From: Alphaproteobacteria bacterium
GTDB taxonomy: Bacteria > Pseudomonadota > Alphaproteobacteria > RF32 > CAG-239
Direction: 5' to 3'
Length of the DNA stretch: 64,000 nt
Assembly (NCBI GenBank): GCA_015062235.1
Contig: SUUZ01000007.1
Location: forward strand, 1-64,000
The notes under the pieces were generated by a model that was not told the origin of the DNA, made no database searches, and was given only the letters and a program-made list of their open reading frames with translations. The stretch's first letter is position 1. Every line of letters begins with the position of its first letter. Position numbers and translations under genes: made by a program. Positions 29,169 to 38,766 of the stretch are shown one piece after another.

Positions 29169-30443
29169 TTATCTCGAAACCTTTTCCAAAAAATCTTTAT
29201 ATTGACACTCATTTCTGAAAGATCCTGCAATCAAACGCTTACGTTTTAGACAATCCTGCGCTGCACAAATTTTTCCATTTGGACATTTTGCTCTAATCAT
29301 GGCAACTTCTATAGCGTCAATATACGGTCCCTGAAAAGCCCTTATATTATTTTTAATTCCCCAACGTATAGCTTTATCATCCAAACATTTTGCTAAAATA
29401 AATTTATCGCGCCCTAATCCCTCAATCGCAAATTTAATATTATCATTACTAATTTCATAATCTTCCATTAACGCATGCCAAAATATCTTAATATAATCAG
29501 GTTCTAGGCGCTCGACATTCAATGTCTGCAACATCTCAATACTTGCAGCATCAATCAATATCTGATGTCCTGCCTGATGCAACAAGGTCTTAGCGTCAAA
29601 ATAAGCATTTAGATTATTTAGAATATCCATTACCTGAACTTCCGCAACAATTCTTTGCCCATTTTCGACTAATCGTTTTATAAAATCCTCAAATTCTGAT
29701 GTAAATATGGTTGATAAGTTCAGGTTAAGGCTCACTTTTTCTGGCTTATTTTTGATGTCTGAAAACATAAAAGAATACATCGTTTTTTTATCTAAAGTCT
29801 GCGTTAAATACAAAAACAACCATTTATTACCAACCAAATCAACATTTTGATCAAATCTTTTACTTAAATCTTTCACTGCTACAAAATATTCTTCAAACAT
29901 CAATTTAAAATCTGTTGAGCTTTCAAACCGCAAAACACTTTGATGCTTAATCAAATCAACAATATTTATCTCATCTAAGTGTTCTTTAACAATATCAATT
30001 TGCCCTGCGTCTAAAGGATGTCTATACAAATTAGCATCTGTCGAAAAATCATCTTGTAAAAAACCCTCTATTTTTTTGTATAACTCATCAAATTCTTCTG
30101 GCATATACAAATGAGTAAATTCACTTGAACTATGGCTTGTCCATATTGGATCAGTAATCAAACCTTGTCTCAACTTATCAACAGCATCAACAACGACTTT
30201 TTCTGTAATATTTTTACCCAAAATAGCAAAGTCACCATTTGACAACACAAACATTACACTATCTGCTATTGCAACCAAATCATCAAACAGTCTAGCTATA
30301 ATTTTAACAAAACGAGGATGCCGATTTTTCGGTTTAAGTTTTGAGACATTAACATATAAAACTTTATAATCGGTTCGATTCTTAGAAACACGATCTAAAG
30401 TTTCTAATAAATATTTTTCTGTATCAAATTTATTAAAAGCCAC
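29169..30443 (-). CDS. Degenerate GGDEF-EAL protein (first of tandem pair)
   Basis: A 424-residue paralogue of the next gene with the same two-part layout. The N-terminal GGDEF-like segment has VLYVNVSKLK and VLSNGDFAIL. The C-terminal EAL-like domain has MFEEYFVAV in the EAL position, LNLNLSTIFTSEF, VAEVQVMD, ILIDAAS and AFQGPYID. Catalytic metal ligands are largely missing. A C-terminal cysteine group (CPNGKICAAQDC) is added. The frame opens at ATG 30467, but that lies about at the predicted transcription start. The GTG at 30443 has AAGGA 9 bases upstream and is preferred; this choice is uncertain. Confidence 0.7.
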   Translation of the reverse strand: MAFNKFDTEKYLLETLDRVSKNRTDYKVLYVNVSKLKPKNRHPRFVKIIARLFDDLVAIADSVMFVLSNGDFAILGKNITEKVVVDAVDKLRQGLITDPIWTSHSSSEFTHLYMPEEFDELYKKIEGFLQDDFSTDANLYRHPLDAGQIDIVKEHLDEINIVDLIKHQSVLRFESSTDFKLMFEEYFVAVKDLSKRFDQNVDLVGNKWLFLYLTQTLDKKTMYSFMFSDIKNKPEKVSLNLNLSTIFTSEFEDFIKRLVENGQRIVAEVQVMDILNNLNAYFDAKTLLHQAGHQILIDAASIEMLQTLNVERLEPDYIKIFWHALMEDYEISNDNIKFAIEGLGRDKFILAKCLDDKAIRWGIKNNIRAFQGPYIDAIEVAMIRAKCPNGKICAAQDCLKRKRLIAGSFRNECQYKDFLEKVSR

Positions 30444-30472
30444 TCTATGCATCCTTCCAAATAACATCTAGT

Positions 30473-30502
30473 ATTGTAATATTGGTTTGCCATCAAATGC
30501 AA
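30473..30502 (-). promoter_or_regulatory. Candidate promoter of the EAL-like pair
   Basis: On the minus strand TTGCAT (30497-30502) and TACAAT (30473-30478) are spaced by 18 bases, giving a predicted start near 30466. Confidence 0.45.
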
Positions 30503-30525
30503 GTTAATATATTTATTTTTCCAAC

Positions 30526-31665
30526 TCAGTCTTTACCAATATTAATATTACGATTAGTATTAACCGCTAGAATAATTCCAAATCCTGTCATTACCGAAAT
30601 AATAACTGTACCCCCATACGAAATCAAAGGCAAAGGCACACCTACAACAGGCAATAATCCTAAAACCATTGCAATATTAATTATTACATATAAAAAATAG
30701 CTCGTTGTTAAACCTATTGCAACCAACTTTCCAAAATAACTAGAACTTCTTAATGCAAAAACAAAGCTATAAGCTATAATCAAAAAATTGATCAAGATAA
30801 CAAATACTGCCCCAATCAATCCAAATTCTTCGGATAACATTGTAAAAATAAAATCTGTATGTTTTTCAGGCAAAAAATTAAGGTGGCTCTGAGTACCATT
30901 CAAAAAACCTTTTCCAAAAATTCCCCCTGAACCAAGAGCTATTTTAGATTGAATTATATGATATCCTGCACCTAAAGGATCTCTTTCAGGATCTAAAAAT
31001 GTTAGAACTCTATTTTTTTGATAATTATGTAAAAAATGCCACACTACAGGCAATGAAACAAGTCCTCCTAAAACAACAATAGCAAACTTCCACAACTGCA
31101 CCCCTACAACAAAAAACATTGCCCCCGCTGTAAACAATAACATTAGAGCAGTTCCCAAATCTGGCTGTATCAAAACCAATCCTACAGGGATCATTACCAT
31201 CAAAAGAGGTATTATTATTCCTTTAATTGTTTCAATACTCTGTAAAGTTCGTGAATTAAAATAACGAGCCAATGCCAATACCAACGCTATTTTCATCAAT
31301 TCTGAGGGCTGCAACTTCATAAATCCTAGATTAATCCAGCGCTGAGCTCCCATTCCTACATGTCCACCCAACTCAACCAAAATCAACAAACCTAGCACCC
31401 CAAAATAAAACAAGTAAGCAAAACGCAAGAAAAACTTAACATCCATAAAAGCCATAAACATCATCACCGAAAACCCTAAACCAAATCTCATCAACTGTGG
31501 TCCAGCCCATGGTTTCCAACTTCCATTTGCTGCTGAATAAAGCATAACAATTCCTATTGAGGCTAATATAAAAATCATTAGCACATACGAAAAGCTAATT
31601 CCCCAAAACTTTTCCTTAAAACTAAGATTTCTATTCCTAAAACTTGTTTCATAAGCCTTATACAT
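30526..31665 (-). CDS. rodA: Rod-shape peptidoglycan glycosyltransferase RodA
   Basis: RodA is the SEDS-family glycan polymerase of the elongasome, working with PBP2. The 379-residue polytopic protein has about ten membrane helices, the conserved FSVMMFMAF region, IQPDLGTA in the long periplasmic region, and the C-terminal PLPLISYGGT motif typical of SEDS proteins. It is the last gene of the mreBCD-mrdA-rodA cluster, 8 bases after mrdA. GAGGTG precedes the ATG. Confidence 0.96.
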   Translation of the reverse strand: MYKAYETSFRNRNLSFKEKFWGISFSYVLMIFILASIGIVMLYSAANGSWKPWAGPQLMRFGLGFSVMMFMAFMDVKFFLRFAYLFYFGVLGLLILVELGGHVGMGAQRWINLGFMKLQPSELMKIALVLALARYFNSRTLQSIETIKGIIIPLLMVMIPVGLVLIQPDLGTALMLLFTAGAMFFVVGVQLWKFAIVVLGGLVSLPVVWHFLHNYQKNRVLTFLDPERDPLGAGYHIIQSKIALGSGGIFGKGFLNGTQSHLNFLPEKHTDFIFTMLSEEFGLIGAVFVILINFLIIAYSFVFALRSSSYFGKLVAIGLTTSYFLYVIINIAMVLGLLPVVGVPLPLISYGGTVIISVMTGFGIILAVNTNRNINIGKD

Positions 31666-31673
31666 ATTTCACC

Positions 31674-33494
31674 TCAATCAACTGGCCTATCAGTTTCATC
31701 TAACTTTAGTGCTTCCAACAACATTTGCCCAGCCATAGGTACGGCTACCGTCCCTGAACCACCATGCTCTACCAAAACAGCAATTCCATATTTTGGTTTA
31801 TCAACAGGTGCATACGCCACAAACAAAGCATGGTTACGATATTTCCATGGTAAATCTTCTTGTTTTAACACCCCTGTTTGCCTTTCCTTCATACTAATAC
31901 GGCGAACTTGTGTTGTACCCGTTTTCCCAGCCATTTTTTGCCCTTTAAAATCAAATCTATGCCAATAAGCTGTTCCTCCTACCTCATTGACCACAGCATA
32001 CATACCCTTTTTTATAATATCCATATTTTGCTGAGAAACATCTATTTTTTTCAGTTCAGGCCTATTGTTACTATCAATTTTCTTAAATGTAGGATTAACA
32101 ACATATCCACCATTAGCAATACGAGACACCATTGTTGCTAATTGAATAGGAGTTGTCAAAATATATCCCTGTCCAATACCAGAAATAATACTCTCGCCTT
32201 GTTGCCATGGCTCACCAAAGCGTTTCTTCTTCCAATCAACATCTGGTATTAAACCACTTTTTTCATTTTCAATACCCACATTAGTTTTTTCTCCTAGACC
32301 AAACTTTTTAGCCATAGATGCAATCTTATTGATTCCCATTTTCTGAGCTGTTTCATAAAAGAATATATCACAAGAATGTTGCAAAGCCTGAACTACATCA
32401 ATATATCCATGCCCGACATCTTTCCAACAATGAAACGTATGATTTCCTAAAGCCATTTTACCAGCACAAAATGAGCGTGTCTTTTTATTATTTATTCCCC
32501 CTTCTAGTGCCGCCAAACCAACAATCATTTTAAATGTAGATCCAGGAGAATACAAACCTGAAACAGCCTTATTTAACAAAGGTTTTTTTTCATTAGACTG
32601 CAAATTATTCCACTCTTCTTCAGACAACCCACTAGTAAACATGTTTGGATCAAACGCAGGAGCCGATGCAAAAGCCAATACCTCTCCTGTATCAACTTTC
32701 ATCATCACAATAGCACCACTATTTTCACCTAAAAGTTCATATGCTTTTTTCTGCAAACGCAAATCCAGACTCAAATCAACTCTATTGCCAGCGATCCCCT
32801 CTTCTCTTTCTATTTCTTTCATAATACGCCCAACAGCATTAACTTCCAACTTTAAGTTGCCAGCCTGTCCTCGTAATGTTTTTTCATAAAGTTTTTCAAT
32901 ACCAGATTTACCAATCTTAAATCCTGGTATTTCTAGCAATGGATCATCTTTTTCATCACTATCAGCAACAGCCGATACATACCCAATAATATGTGCAAAA
33001 ATATTACCATATGGATAATAGCGAGACAATCCCTCATCAATAAACACCCCTGGCAAATCTGAAGCATTAAGCAAAATCTGTGTAACTTGCTCCCAACTAA
33101 GATTATCTTTTATTTTGATAGGCACAAAACTTCTATTACGTTTCAAATCTTTACGAATACGTTTTTCTTCATCTTCGCTTAACGGCATAATCTTCTTGAA
33201 TGCCAACAACGTATTATCAATATTTGTTGTCTGTTCTGCCACCATCAAAGCTTGAAAATTTTGCCTATTTCCCGCCAACACCTCTTGATGTCTATCATAA
33301 ATAATTCCCCGTGGAGGAATCAATAAACGTGTTGATATCCTATTTTCATCGGCCAATGTCTTATATTTGTCAGCTTGATAAACTTGCAAATAATATAATC
33401 TAAAAACAATTAAAAACAGCAAAAAAAGCTGTACTCCCCCCAAAAACAATGATCTTGCGATTAAAACTTTTCCTTTATCATTATCGCGATTCAT
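31674..33494 (-). CDS. mrdA: Penicillin-binding protein 2 (elongation transpeptidase)
   Basis: PBP2 crosslinks new peptidoglycan during elongation and activates RodA. The 606-residue class B PBP has an N-terminal anchor helix (about residues 13-38), the pedestal domain, and a transpeptidase domain with SxxK at Ser319-Lys322 (SPGSTFK), the SCD motif near residue 373 and KTGTTQ near 530. It lies in the order mreB-mreC-mreD-mrdA-rodA, and its ATG overlaps the mreD stop by 4 bases. No unusual replacement is seen in the active-site motifs. Confidence 0.96.
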   Translation of the reverse strand: MNRDNDKGKVLIARSLFLGGVQLFLLFLIVFRLYYLQVYQADKYKTLADENRISTRLLIPPRGIIYDRHQEVLAGNRQNFQALMVAEQTTNIDNTLLAFKKIMPLSEDEEKRIRKDLKRNRSFVPIKIKDNLSWEQVTQILLNASDLPGVFIDEGLSRYYPYGNIFAHIIGYVSAVADSDEKDDPLLEIPGFKIGKSGIEKLYEKTLRGQAGNLKLEVNAVGRIMKEIEREEGIAGNRVDLSLDLRLQKKAYELLGENSGAIVMMKVDTGEVLAFASAPAFDPNMFTSGLSEEEWNNLQSNEKKPLLNKAVSGLYSPGSTFKMIVGLAALEGGINNKKTRSFCAGKMALGNHTFHCWKDVGHGYIDVVQALQHSCDIFFYETAQKMGINKIASMAKKFGLGEKTNVGIENEKSGLIPDVDWKKKRFGEPWQQGESIISGIGQGYILTTPIQLATMVSRIANGGYVVNPTFKKIDSNNRPELKKIDVSQQNMDIIKKGMYAVVNEVGGTAYWHRFDFKGQKMAGKTGTTQVRRISMKERQTGVLKQEDLPWKYRNHALFVAYAPVDKPKYGIAVLVEHGGSGTVAVPMAGQMLLEALKLDETDRPVD

Positions 33495-34012
33495 AGGCCA
33501 TCATCCTGAATAAATTTATTTTGCATAAAAGCCAAAACAACAGAAATCAGAGGATACATAGCAACCCCTATCAGATAACAAAAAAACAACATAGACAAAG
33601 GCAAAAAGGCACCATAAAAAACTGAAACCACTAACCATTTAACCAATAATGTAACCAAGCACAAAGCCATAAAACCATACCACACCACAACAAAGGGCTT
33701 TGCATTAAAAAACTTTTGCGTATTATACACACATACATACATTACCAAATAAGCCAAAAGTCCACTACCTGGCAGTGCTGAACTAATAGCAGCACTAACC
33801 ACTCCTAAAACAATTATAGATCCCAAACCAAACAAATCTGGTCGATGCAACATCCAAAAATAAATGCAAGCCAGACCCAAATCCGCACGAATGTTATTAA
33901 ACACAGATAAATTAACTGGAATATATGCTAAAAGCATAAATATAATTGACGTCAACACAGGTAACAGTCTCTGAAACAAGGAAACTACATTTTCTTCAAA
34001 ATCATCACTCAT
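33491..34012 (-). CDS. mreD: Rod-shape-determining protein MreD
   Basis: MreD is the small polytopic membrane partner of MreC in the elongasome. The 173-residue protein has about five hydrophobic helices (for example LPVLTSIIFMLLAYIPVNL and LGSIIVLGVVSAA). Identity within the family is low, so the assignment leans on position between mreC and mrdA. The frame opens at a GTG at 34027, but the ATG at 34012 has GAGGAAA about 6 bases upstream and gives an 8-base overlap with mreC. Confidence 0.9.
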   Translation of the reverse strand: MSDDFEENVVSLFQRLLPVLTSIIFMLLAYIPVNLSVFNNIRADLGLACIYFWMLHRPDLFGLGSIIVLGVVSAAISSALPGSGLLAYLVMYVCVYNTQKFFNAKPFVVVWYGFMALCLVTLLVKWLVVSVFYGAFLPLSMLFFCYLIGVAMYPLISVVLAFMQNKFIQDDGL

Positions 34013-34868
34013 CCGTTTCCTCTTCACTAGTATGCAAAAGCCCCTCTATGCCATATTTCACTACCCTTACATACTCAAGCTTTTCCAATGTAGTAAATGG
34101 CTTTACCTTGATTTCACTTTTATTAACACTCATAACCTGCCCCACGGGTAGTCCTGCAGGAAACACTCCAGAAACCCCCGATGTAACAATCCTATCTCCA
34201 ACACTAATTTCTGCATCTAAAGGAACAAATACCAGTTTAGGAATAGTCGTATTGTCTCCAGACAACACTCCTCTAATTCTTGTCTTTTCAGTCATAACAG
34301 GAATATTAGAATTAATATCTGTAATTAAAATAATCTTAGCATAATAGGGGGCAACTTTATCAACTCTACCAACAACCCCCCTATCAGACAAAACAACATC
34401 ACCTTTAGCTACATTTTTATTTCCAATATATGCAACCATTGAATGAGCAAAAGCATCACTCTCTTCCGCTACAACCCTAACCGAAACAAAATCCACTTCT
34501 GGTAACGGAACATAATTTAATAAATCTGACAACAACTTATTTTCAACTTCTAAAGCTTCATACTTATCCTTAAGCAAACGAAGCTTTCGATTTTCTTCCA
34601 ACAAAATCCTATTATCTTTTTTTATTGTTGCTAAATCACTAAAAAAACCATAACTACGAGCTAACATTTTTGCAGGAACAACCAACACATCAACAATAGC
34701 CCCAACTAAACTTGTTGTAGCACCTGTTGATTGTTCCAATACAGGATTCTGATTTTTACTAAATAACATCAAAGCTAATGCCGCTAAAAACAAAATAACC
34801 AGCGCAAATTTTTTGGCTAGTAATTTAAGCTGGTTAAGATGCAAAAATAAACTTCTGCGGCGCTTCAT
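34005..34868 (-). CDS. mreC: Rod-shape-determining protein MreC
   Basis: MreC is a bitopic periplasmic scaffold that binds and activates PBP2. The 287-residue protein has a basic cytoplasmic N-terminus, one membrane helix (about residues 22-38), a coiled coil (about 80-115) and the two-lobed beta-barrel domain with NKNVAKGDVVLSDRGVVGRV and SGVFPAGLPVGQV. The ATG at 34868 has AAGGGAA 6 bases upstream and is chosen over the upstream extension. The gap to mreB contains a strong hairpin (34895-34933). Confidence 0.94.
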   Translation of the reverse strand: MKRRRSLFLHLNQLKLLAKKFALVILFLAALALMLFSKNQNPVLEQSTGATTSLVGAIVDVLVVPAKMLARSYGFFSDLATIKKDNRILLEENRKLRLLKDKYEALEVENKLLSDLLNYVPLPEVDFVSVRVVAEESDAFAHSMVAYIGNKNVAKGDVVLSDRGVVGRVDKVAPYYAKIILITDINSNIPVMTEKTRIRGVLSGDNTTIPKLVFVPLDAEISVGDRIVTSGVSGVFPAGLPVGQVMSVNKSEIKVKPFTTLEKLEYVRVVKYGIEGLLHTSEEETDE

Positions 34869-34894
34869 TAATATTCCCTTATACTTTCTTCCAC

Positions 34895-34933
34895 CCAAAG
34901 AGCCTGTATGATATTATCGCACAGGCCCTTTGG
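34895..34933 (-). promoter_or_regulatory. Hairpin between mreB and mreC
   Basis: CCAAAG (34895-34900) and GCCTGT (34902-34907) pair with ACAGGC (34921-34926) and CTTTGG (34928-34933): 12 pairs with one mismatch. There is no T-run after it on the minus strand. It may stabilise the mreB message or lower mreCD expression; that role is inference. Confidence 0.5.
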
Positions 34934-34954
34934 CATAGAAAAAGATAAACAAAA

Positions 34955-36046
<1,092 letters not shown>

Positions 36047-36107
36047 TCATTTGATGTGCAAGAATAAAGTATTTTGTTCACAAGAAAAACTATTTTATAA
36101 ATAAATT

Positions 36108-37007
36108 CTATTCAATAACTAAATGAGCGATATTTTTAAGGCGATTTCTAAACCACGTAAGCTGCCTTTTGGCATATTGACGAGTATGCAATTTAGCTTG
36201 TTTTACAGCATCTTCTAACAAACATTCACCATTCAAATAAGCTATTAATTCAGGAACACCTATTGCCTTCATAACAGGCAAATTTTTATCTAATTCTCTT
36301 TCTTTTAAAGCTTCAACTTCAAGCAACGCCCCATTTTGCATCATCCAATCAAACCTTAACGAACATTTATCTTCTAACTTACTTAATTGCGGCAACAATA
36401 CAATTGTATTAAAATCAGCTTCTGGCAAACAATTAATCAATGGCTCATCAAACCATTCATTTATCGATTTTCCTGTATCTAAAAATATCTCTAAAGCCCT
36501 TCTAACTCTAGTTACATCATTAGGATTTACTCTAGATGCTCCTCCTTCATCGCATTTTTTTAAAACTTCATAAATTTCTGATACCCCACCTTTTTCAAGC
36601 ATTATTCGAACTTTTTCTTTGACGCTAACTTTAGTTTCTGGTATTGGAGACACCCCCTTTATCAAGCTTTCAATATAAAACCCCGTTCCCCCAACTACAA
36701 TCGGTAACTTTCCCTTTTTCCAACTATCTTTAATAGCCTTTACTGCCAGATTTAACCACTCAGAAACCGAACCATTTTTTTCTGGTTCAAAAATTTCATA
36801 TAACAAATGCTCTACCTGCTGTTTGTCCTCCTTTGATGGAGCTGCAGAAATAATTGGAATGGTCTTATATATCTGCGAAGCATCAGCATTGATAACAACA
36901 CCATTATAACTACCAGCCAAATCCAAAGCCAATGCAGACTTTCCCGATGCTGTAGGCCCCGCAATTACAATTACTGTATTTGGCTTTATGTTATTTAAAT
37001 CAATCAC
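36108..37007 (-). CDS. miaA: tRNA dimethylallyltransferase MiaA
   Basis: MiaA adds the isopentenyl group to A37 of tRNAs that read UNN codons; MiaB (also in this window) then methylthiolates it. The 299-residue protein has the P-loop GPTASGKSA (about residues 17-25), the DASQIYK tRNA-binding segment, GGTGFYI and the C-terminal RQYAKRQLTWFRN. The frame extends 22 codons upstream into ddl, but the GTG at 37007 follows a G-rich ribosome-binding site and overlaps the ddl end by 8 bases. The N-terminus then matches family length. Confidence 0.93.
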   Translation of the reverse strand: MIDLNNIKPNTVIVIAGPTASGKSALALDLAGSYNGVVINADASQIYKTIPIISAAPSKEDKQQVEHLLYEIFEPEKNGSVSEWLNLAVKAIKDSWKKGKLPIVVGGTGFYIESLIKGVSPIPETKVSVKEKVRIMLEKGGVSEIYEVLKKCDEGGASRVNPNDVTRVRRALEIFLDTGKSINEWFDEPLINCLPEADFNTIVLLPQLSKLEDKCSLRFDWMMQNGALLEVEALKERELDKNLPVMKAIGVPELIAYLNGECLLEDAVKQAKLHTRQYAKRQLTWFRNRLKNIAHLVIE

Positions 37008-37914
37008 TAAGCCCCCTACACTTAGCTCCCTCAACCAATTTTGCACATAAATCAGCATATGAGATTCCTGCATATTTAGCCTGCTCAGGAACTAATGACA
37101 AAGCCGTCATCCCTGGGTTAGTATTAATTTCTAATAAAAACACCCCATCTTCTTCATTCCAACGTAAATCAACACGCGAAACAGTATTACATCCTAAAGC
37201 TTGGTGCAATTTTTCTGCGTATGCTTTACATATCTCACTAACTTCATAAGGTATTTCTGCTGGTAATACATGCTCTGTTTTCCCTGTTGTATATTTAGCA
37301 TTATAATCATAGAACTCATTACCAGCCTTAAGTTCTGTTACAACATATGCCTTATCTTCTAAACACATAACTGTCAACTCATGCCCAGGAATATATTTCT
37401 CAACTAAAATTTCTCTATCAATGTTTTTATACTTTACTTTCAAAACATCTTCTGGTGTATGAATAATAAATACTCCCACCGATGAACCATCAGAAACAGG
37501 TTTTACAACATATGGCATTGGAACTATTGTACCATTTTTAAAAAATTCCCTAGCGGTCATTTTTTGGCTTTGAGCAACTCTAATACCACAGGTTTTAGCT
37601 ATATATTTAGTCAAATGCTTATCCATACCAACAGCAGATGCCCTCATTCCTGAATGTGTATAAGGAATTTGCAATAAATCCAGCATTCCTTGAATTGCAC
37701 CGTCTTCGCCCCAATTACCATACAATCCATTAAATACTACATCAGGCTTTTCTTTCTGCAAGGTTTTTACAAGATCCCAAGCATTTTGCAAATCATACAA
37801 AACAACATCATATCCTTTTGTTTTTAGAGCATTAGCAATATCATTTCCCGATGAAAGACTAACATCTCTTTCTGCTGAAAAACCACCCATTAAAACCAAA
37901 ACTTTCTTAGCCAT
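37000..37914 (-). CDS. ddl: D-alanine-D-alanine ligase
   Basis: Ddl makes the D-Ala-D-Ala dipeptide that ends the peptidoglycan stem. The 304-residue ATP-grasp protein shows the opening VLMGGFSAERDVSLSSG, the serine-rich VKPVSDGSSVGVF loop, EKYIPGHELTV, the metal-binding ending LLEINTNPGMTALS and the SRVDLRW motif. The tyrosine-containing loop YDYNAKYTTG suggests normal D-alanine rather than D-lactate specificity; that is inference from the family. It is coupled to miaA by an 8-base overlap and divergent from the DUF3108 gene. Confidence 0.96.
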   Translation of the reverse strand: MAKKVLVLMGGFSAERDVSLSSGNDIANALKTKGYDVVLYDLQNAWDLVKTLQKEKPDVVFNGLYGNWGEDGAIQGMLDLLQIPYTHSGMRASAVGMDKHLTKYIAKTCGIRVAQSQKMTAREFFKNGTIVPMPYVVKPVSDGSSVGVFIIHTPEDVLKVKYKNIDREILVEKYIPGHELTVMCLEDKAYVVTELKAGNEFYDYNAKYTTGKTEHVLPAEIPYEVSEICKAYAEKLHQALGCNTVSRVDLRWNEEDGVFLLEINTNPGMTALSLVPEQAKYAGISYADLCAKLVEGAKCRGLSD

Positions 37915-37984
37915 TTTTTAAATCCTTTAAATTATAAATTTTTGTGTTATGGTATGCCAAAATGTTAAAGAAAGAATAAACTCA

Positions 37985-38764
37985 ATGCAAAAATTTACAA
38001 CCTTTTTTTTAATCGCCATTCTATTTCCTACGATTACTAATGCTTTTTCCGTAAAACATCGTTTTTTTGTGACCGTTGGAGCTTTCGACGCAAGTATTAC
38101 AGAATTTGCCTATGAACTTCTTCCTTCTAATTACAAAATAACTTCTAATGTTTCAACCAACGGTTTCTTCGATTCTATCTACCCTTTTCAAGCTACTTAC
38201 CAAACCTCTGGTAAAATACATAACGATAAAATGACGACGATAGACTATAGCTATCAGTCAAAATCTCGCTTTAAATCTCGCGGTAAAAAAGTGTTCTTTA
38301 ACGAAAAAGGAGAACCTCAATACCAGATATCAACCAAAAATGGCAAAGATAAAAAACGAAATTTTGAACCTAGCCCTACTCCTGCCGACACCTTTGATCT
38401 TCAAACAATTTTTGCTAAAATTGCTAAACAATATTACGAATTTGGATTTTGCGATTCAAAACTGGCCGTATATGACGGCAAACGCCGTTTTGATGTTATA
38501 ATAAAAGATAAAGGAAAATCCAAGCTAACCGCTAATAAACATTCTTTTTATACAGGGGAAGCTGCCTTATGTTCAATGCATATTGACAAACTTTTATCCG
38601 AAGATGATGACACTTTATGGCAATTTTCAGCCAACAAACCCATATTTTTTTGGATAGCCAAAGACGCGAATAGCAACTACCCTTTCATTACCCAAATCTC
38701 AATAAAAGATACTCCTTTGGGTGAACTCAACGCTTATACAACTCAAATTACTATCGAGGAATAA
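37985..38764 (+). CDS. Exported DUF3108 family protein
   Basis: A 259-residue protein with a signal peptide (MQKFTTFFLIAILFPTITNA) and a DUF3108 domain. Family features are the YQTSGKI strand, DTFDLQTIFAKIAKQY, VYDGKRRFDVIIKD and the C-terminal FFWIAKDAN and PFITQISIKDTPLG. The family is predicted to be a periplasmic or outer-membrane-facing beta-rich protein; its function is not established. The ATG at 37985 is chosen because the signal peptide begins there. It is 2 bases from trhP and probably co-transcribed with it. Confidence 0.82.
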   Translation: MQKFTTFFLIAILFPTITNAFSVKHRFFVTVGAFDASITEFAYELLPSNYKITSNVSTNGFFDSIYPFQATYQTSGKIHNDKMTTIDYSYQSKSRFKSRGKKVFFNEKGEPQYQISTKNGKDKKRNFEPSPTPADTFDLQTIFAKIAKQYYEFGFCDSKLAVYDGKRRFDVIIKDKGKSKLTANKHSFYTGEAALCSMHIDKLLSEDDDTLWQFSANKPIFFWIAKDANSNYPFITQISIKDTPLGELNAYTTQITIEE

Positions 38765-38766
38765 TA

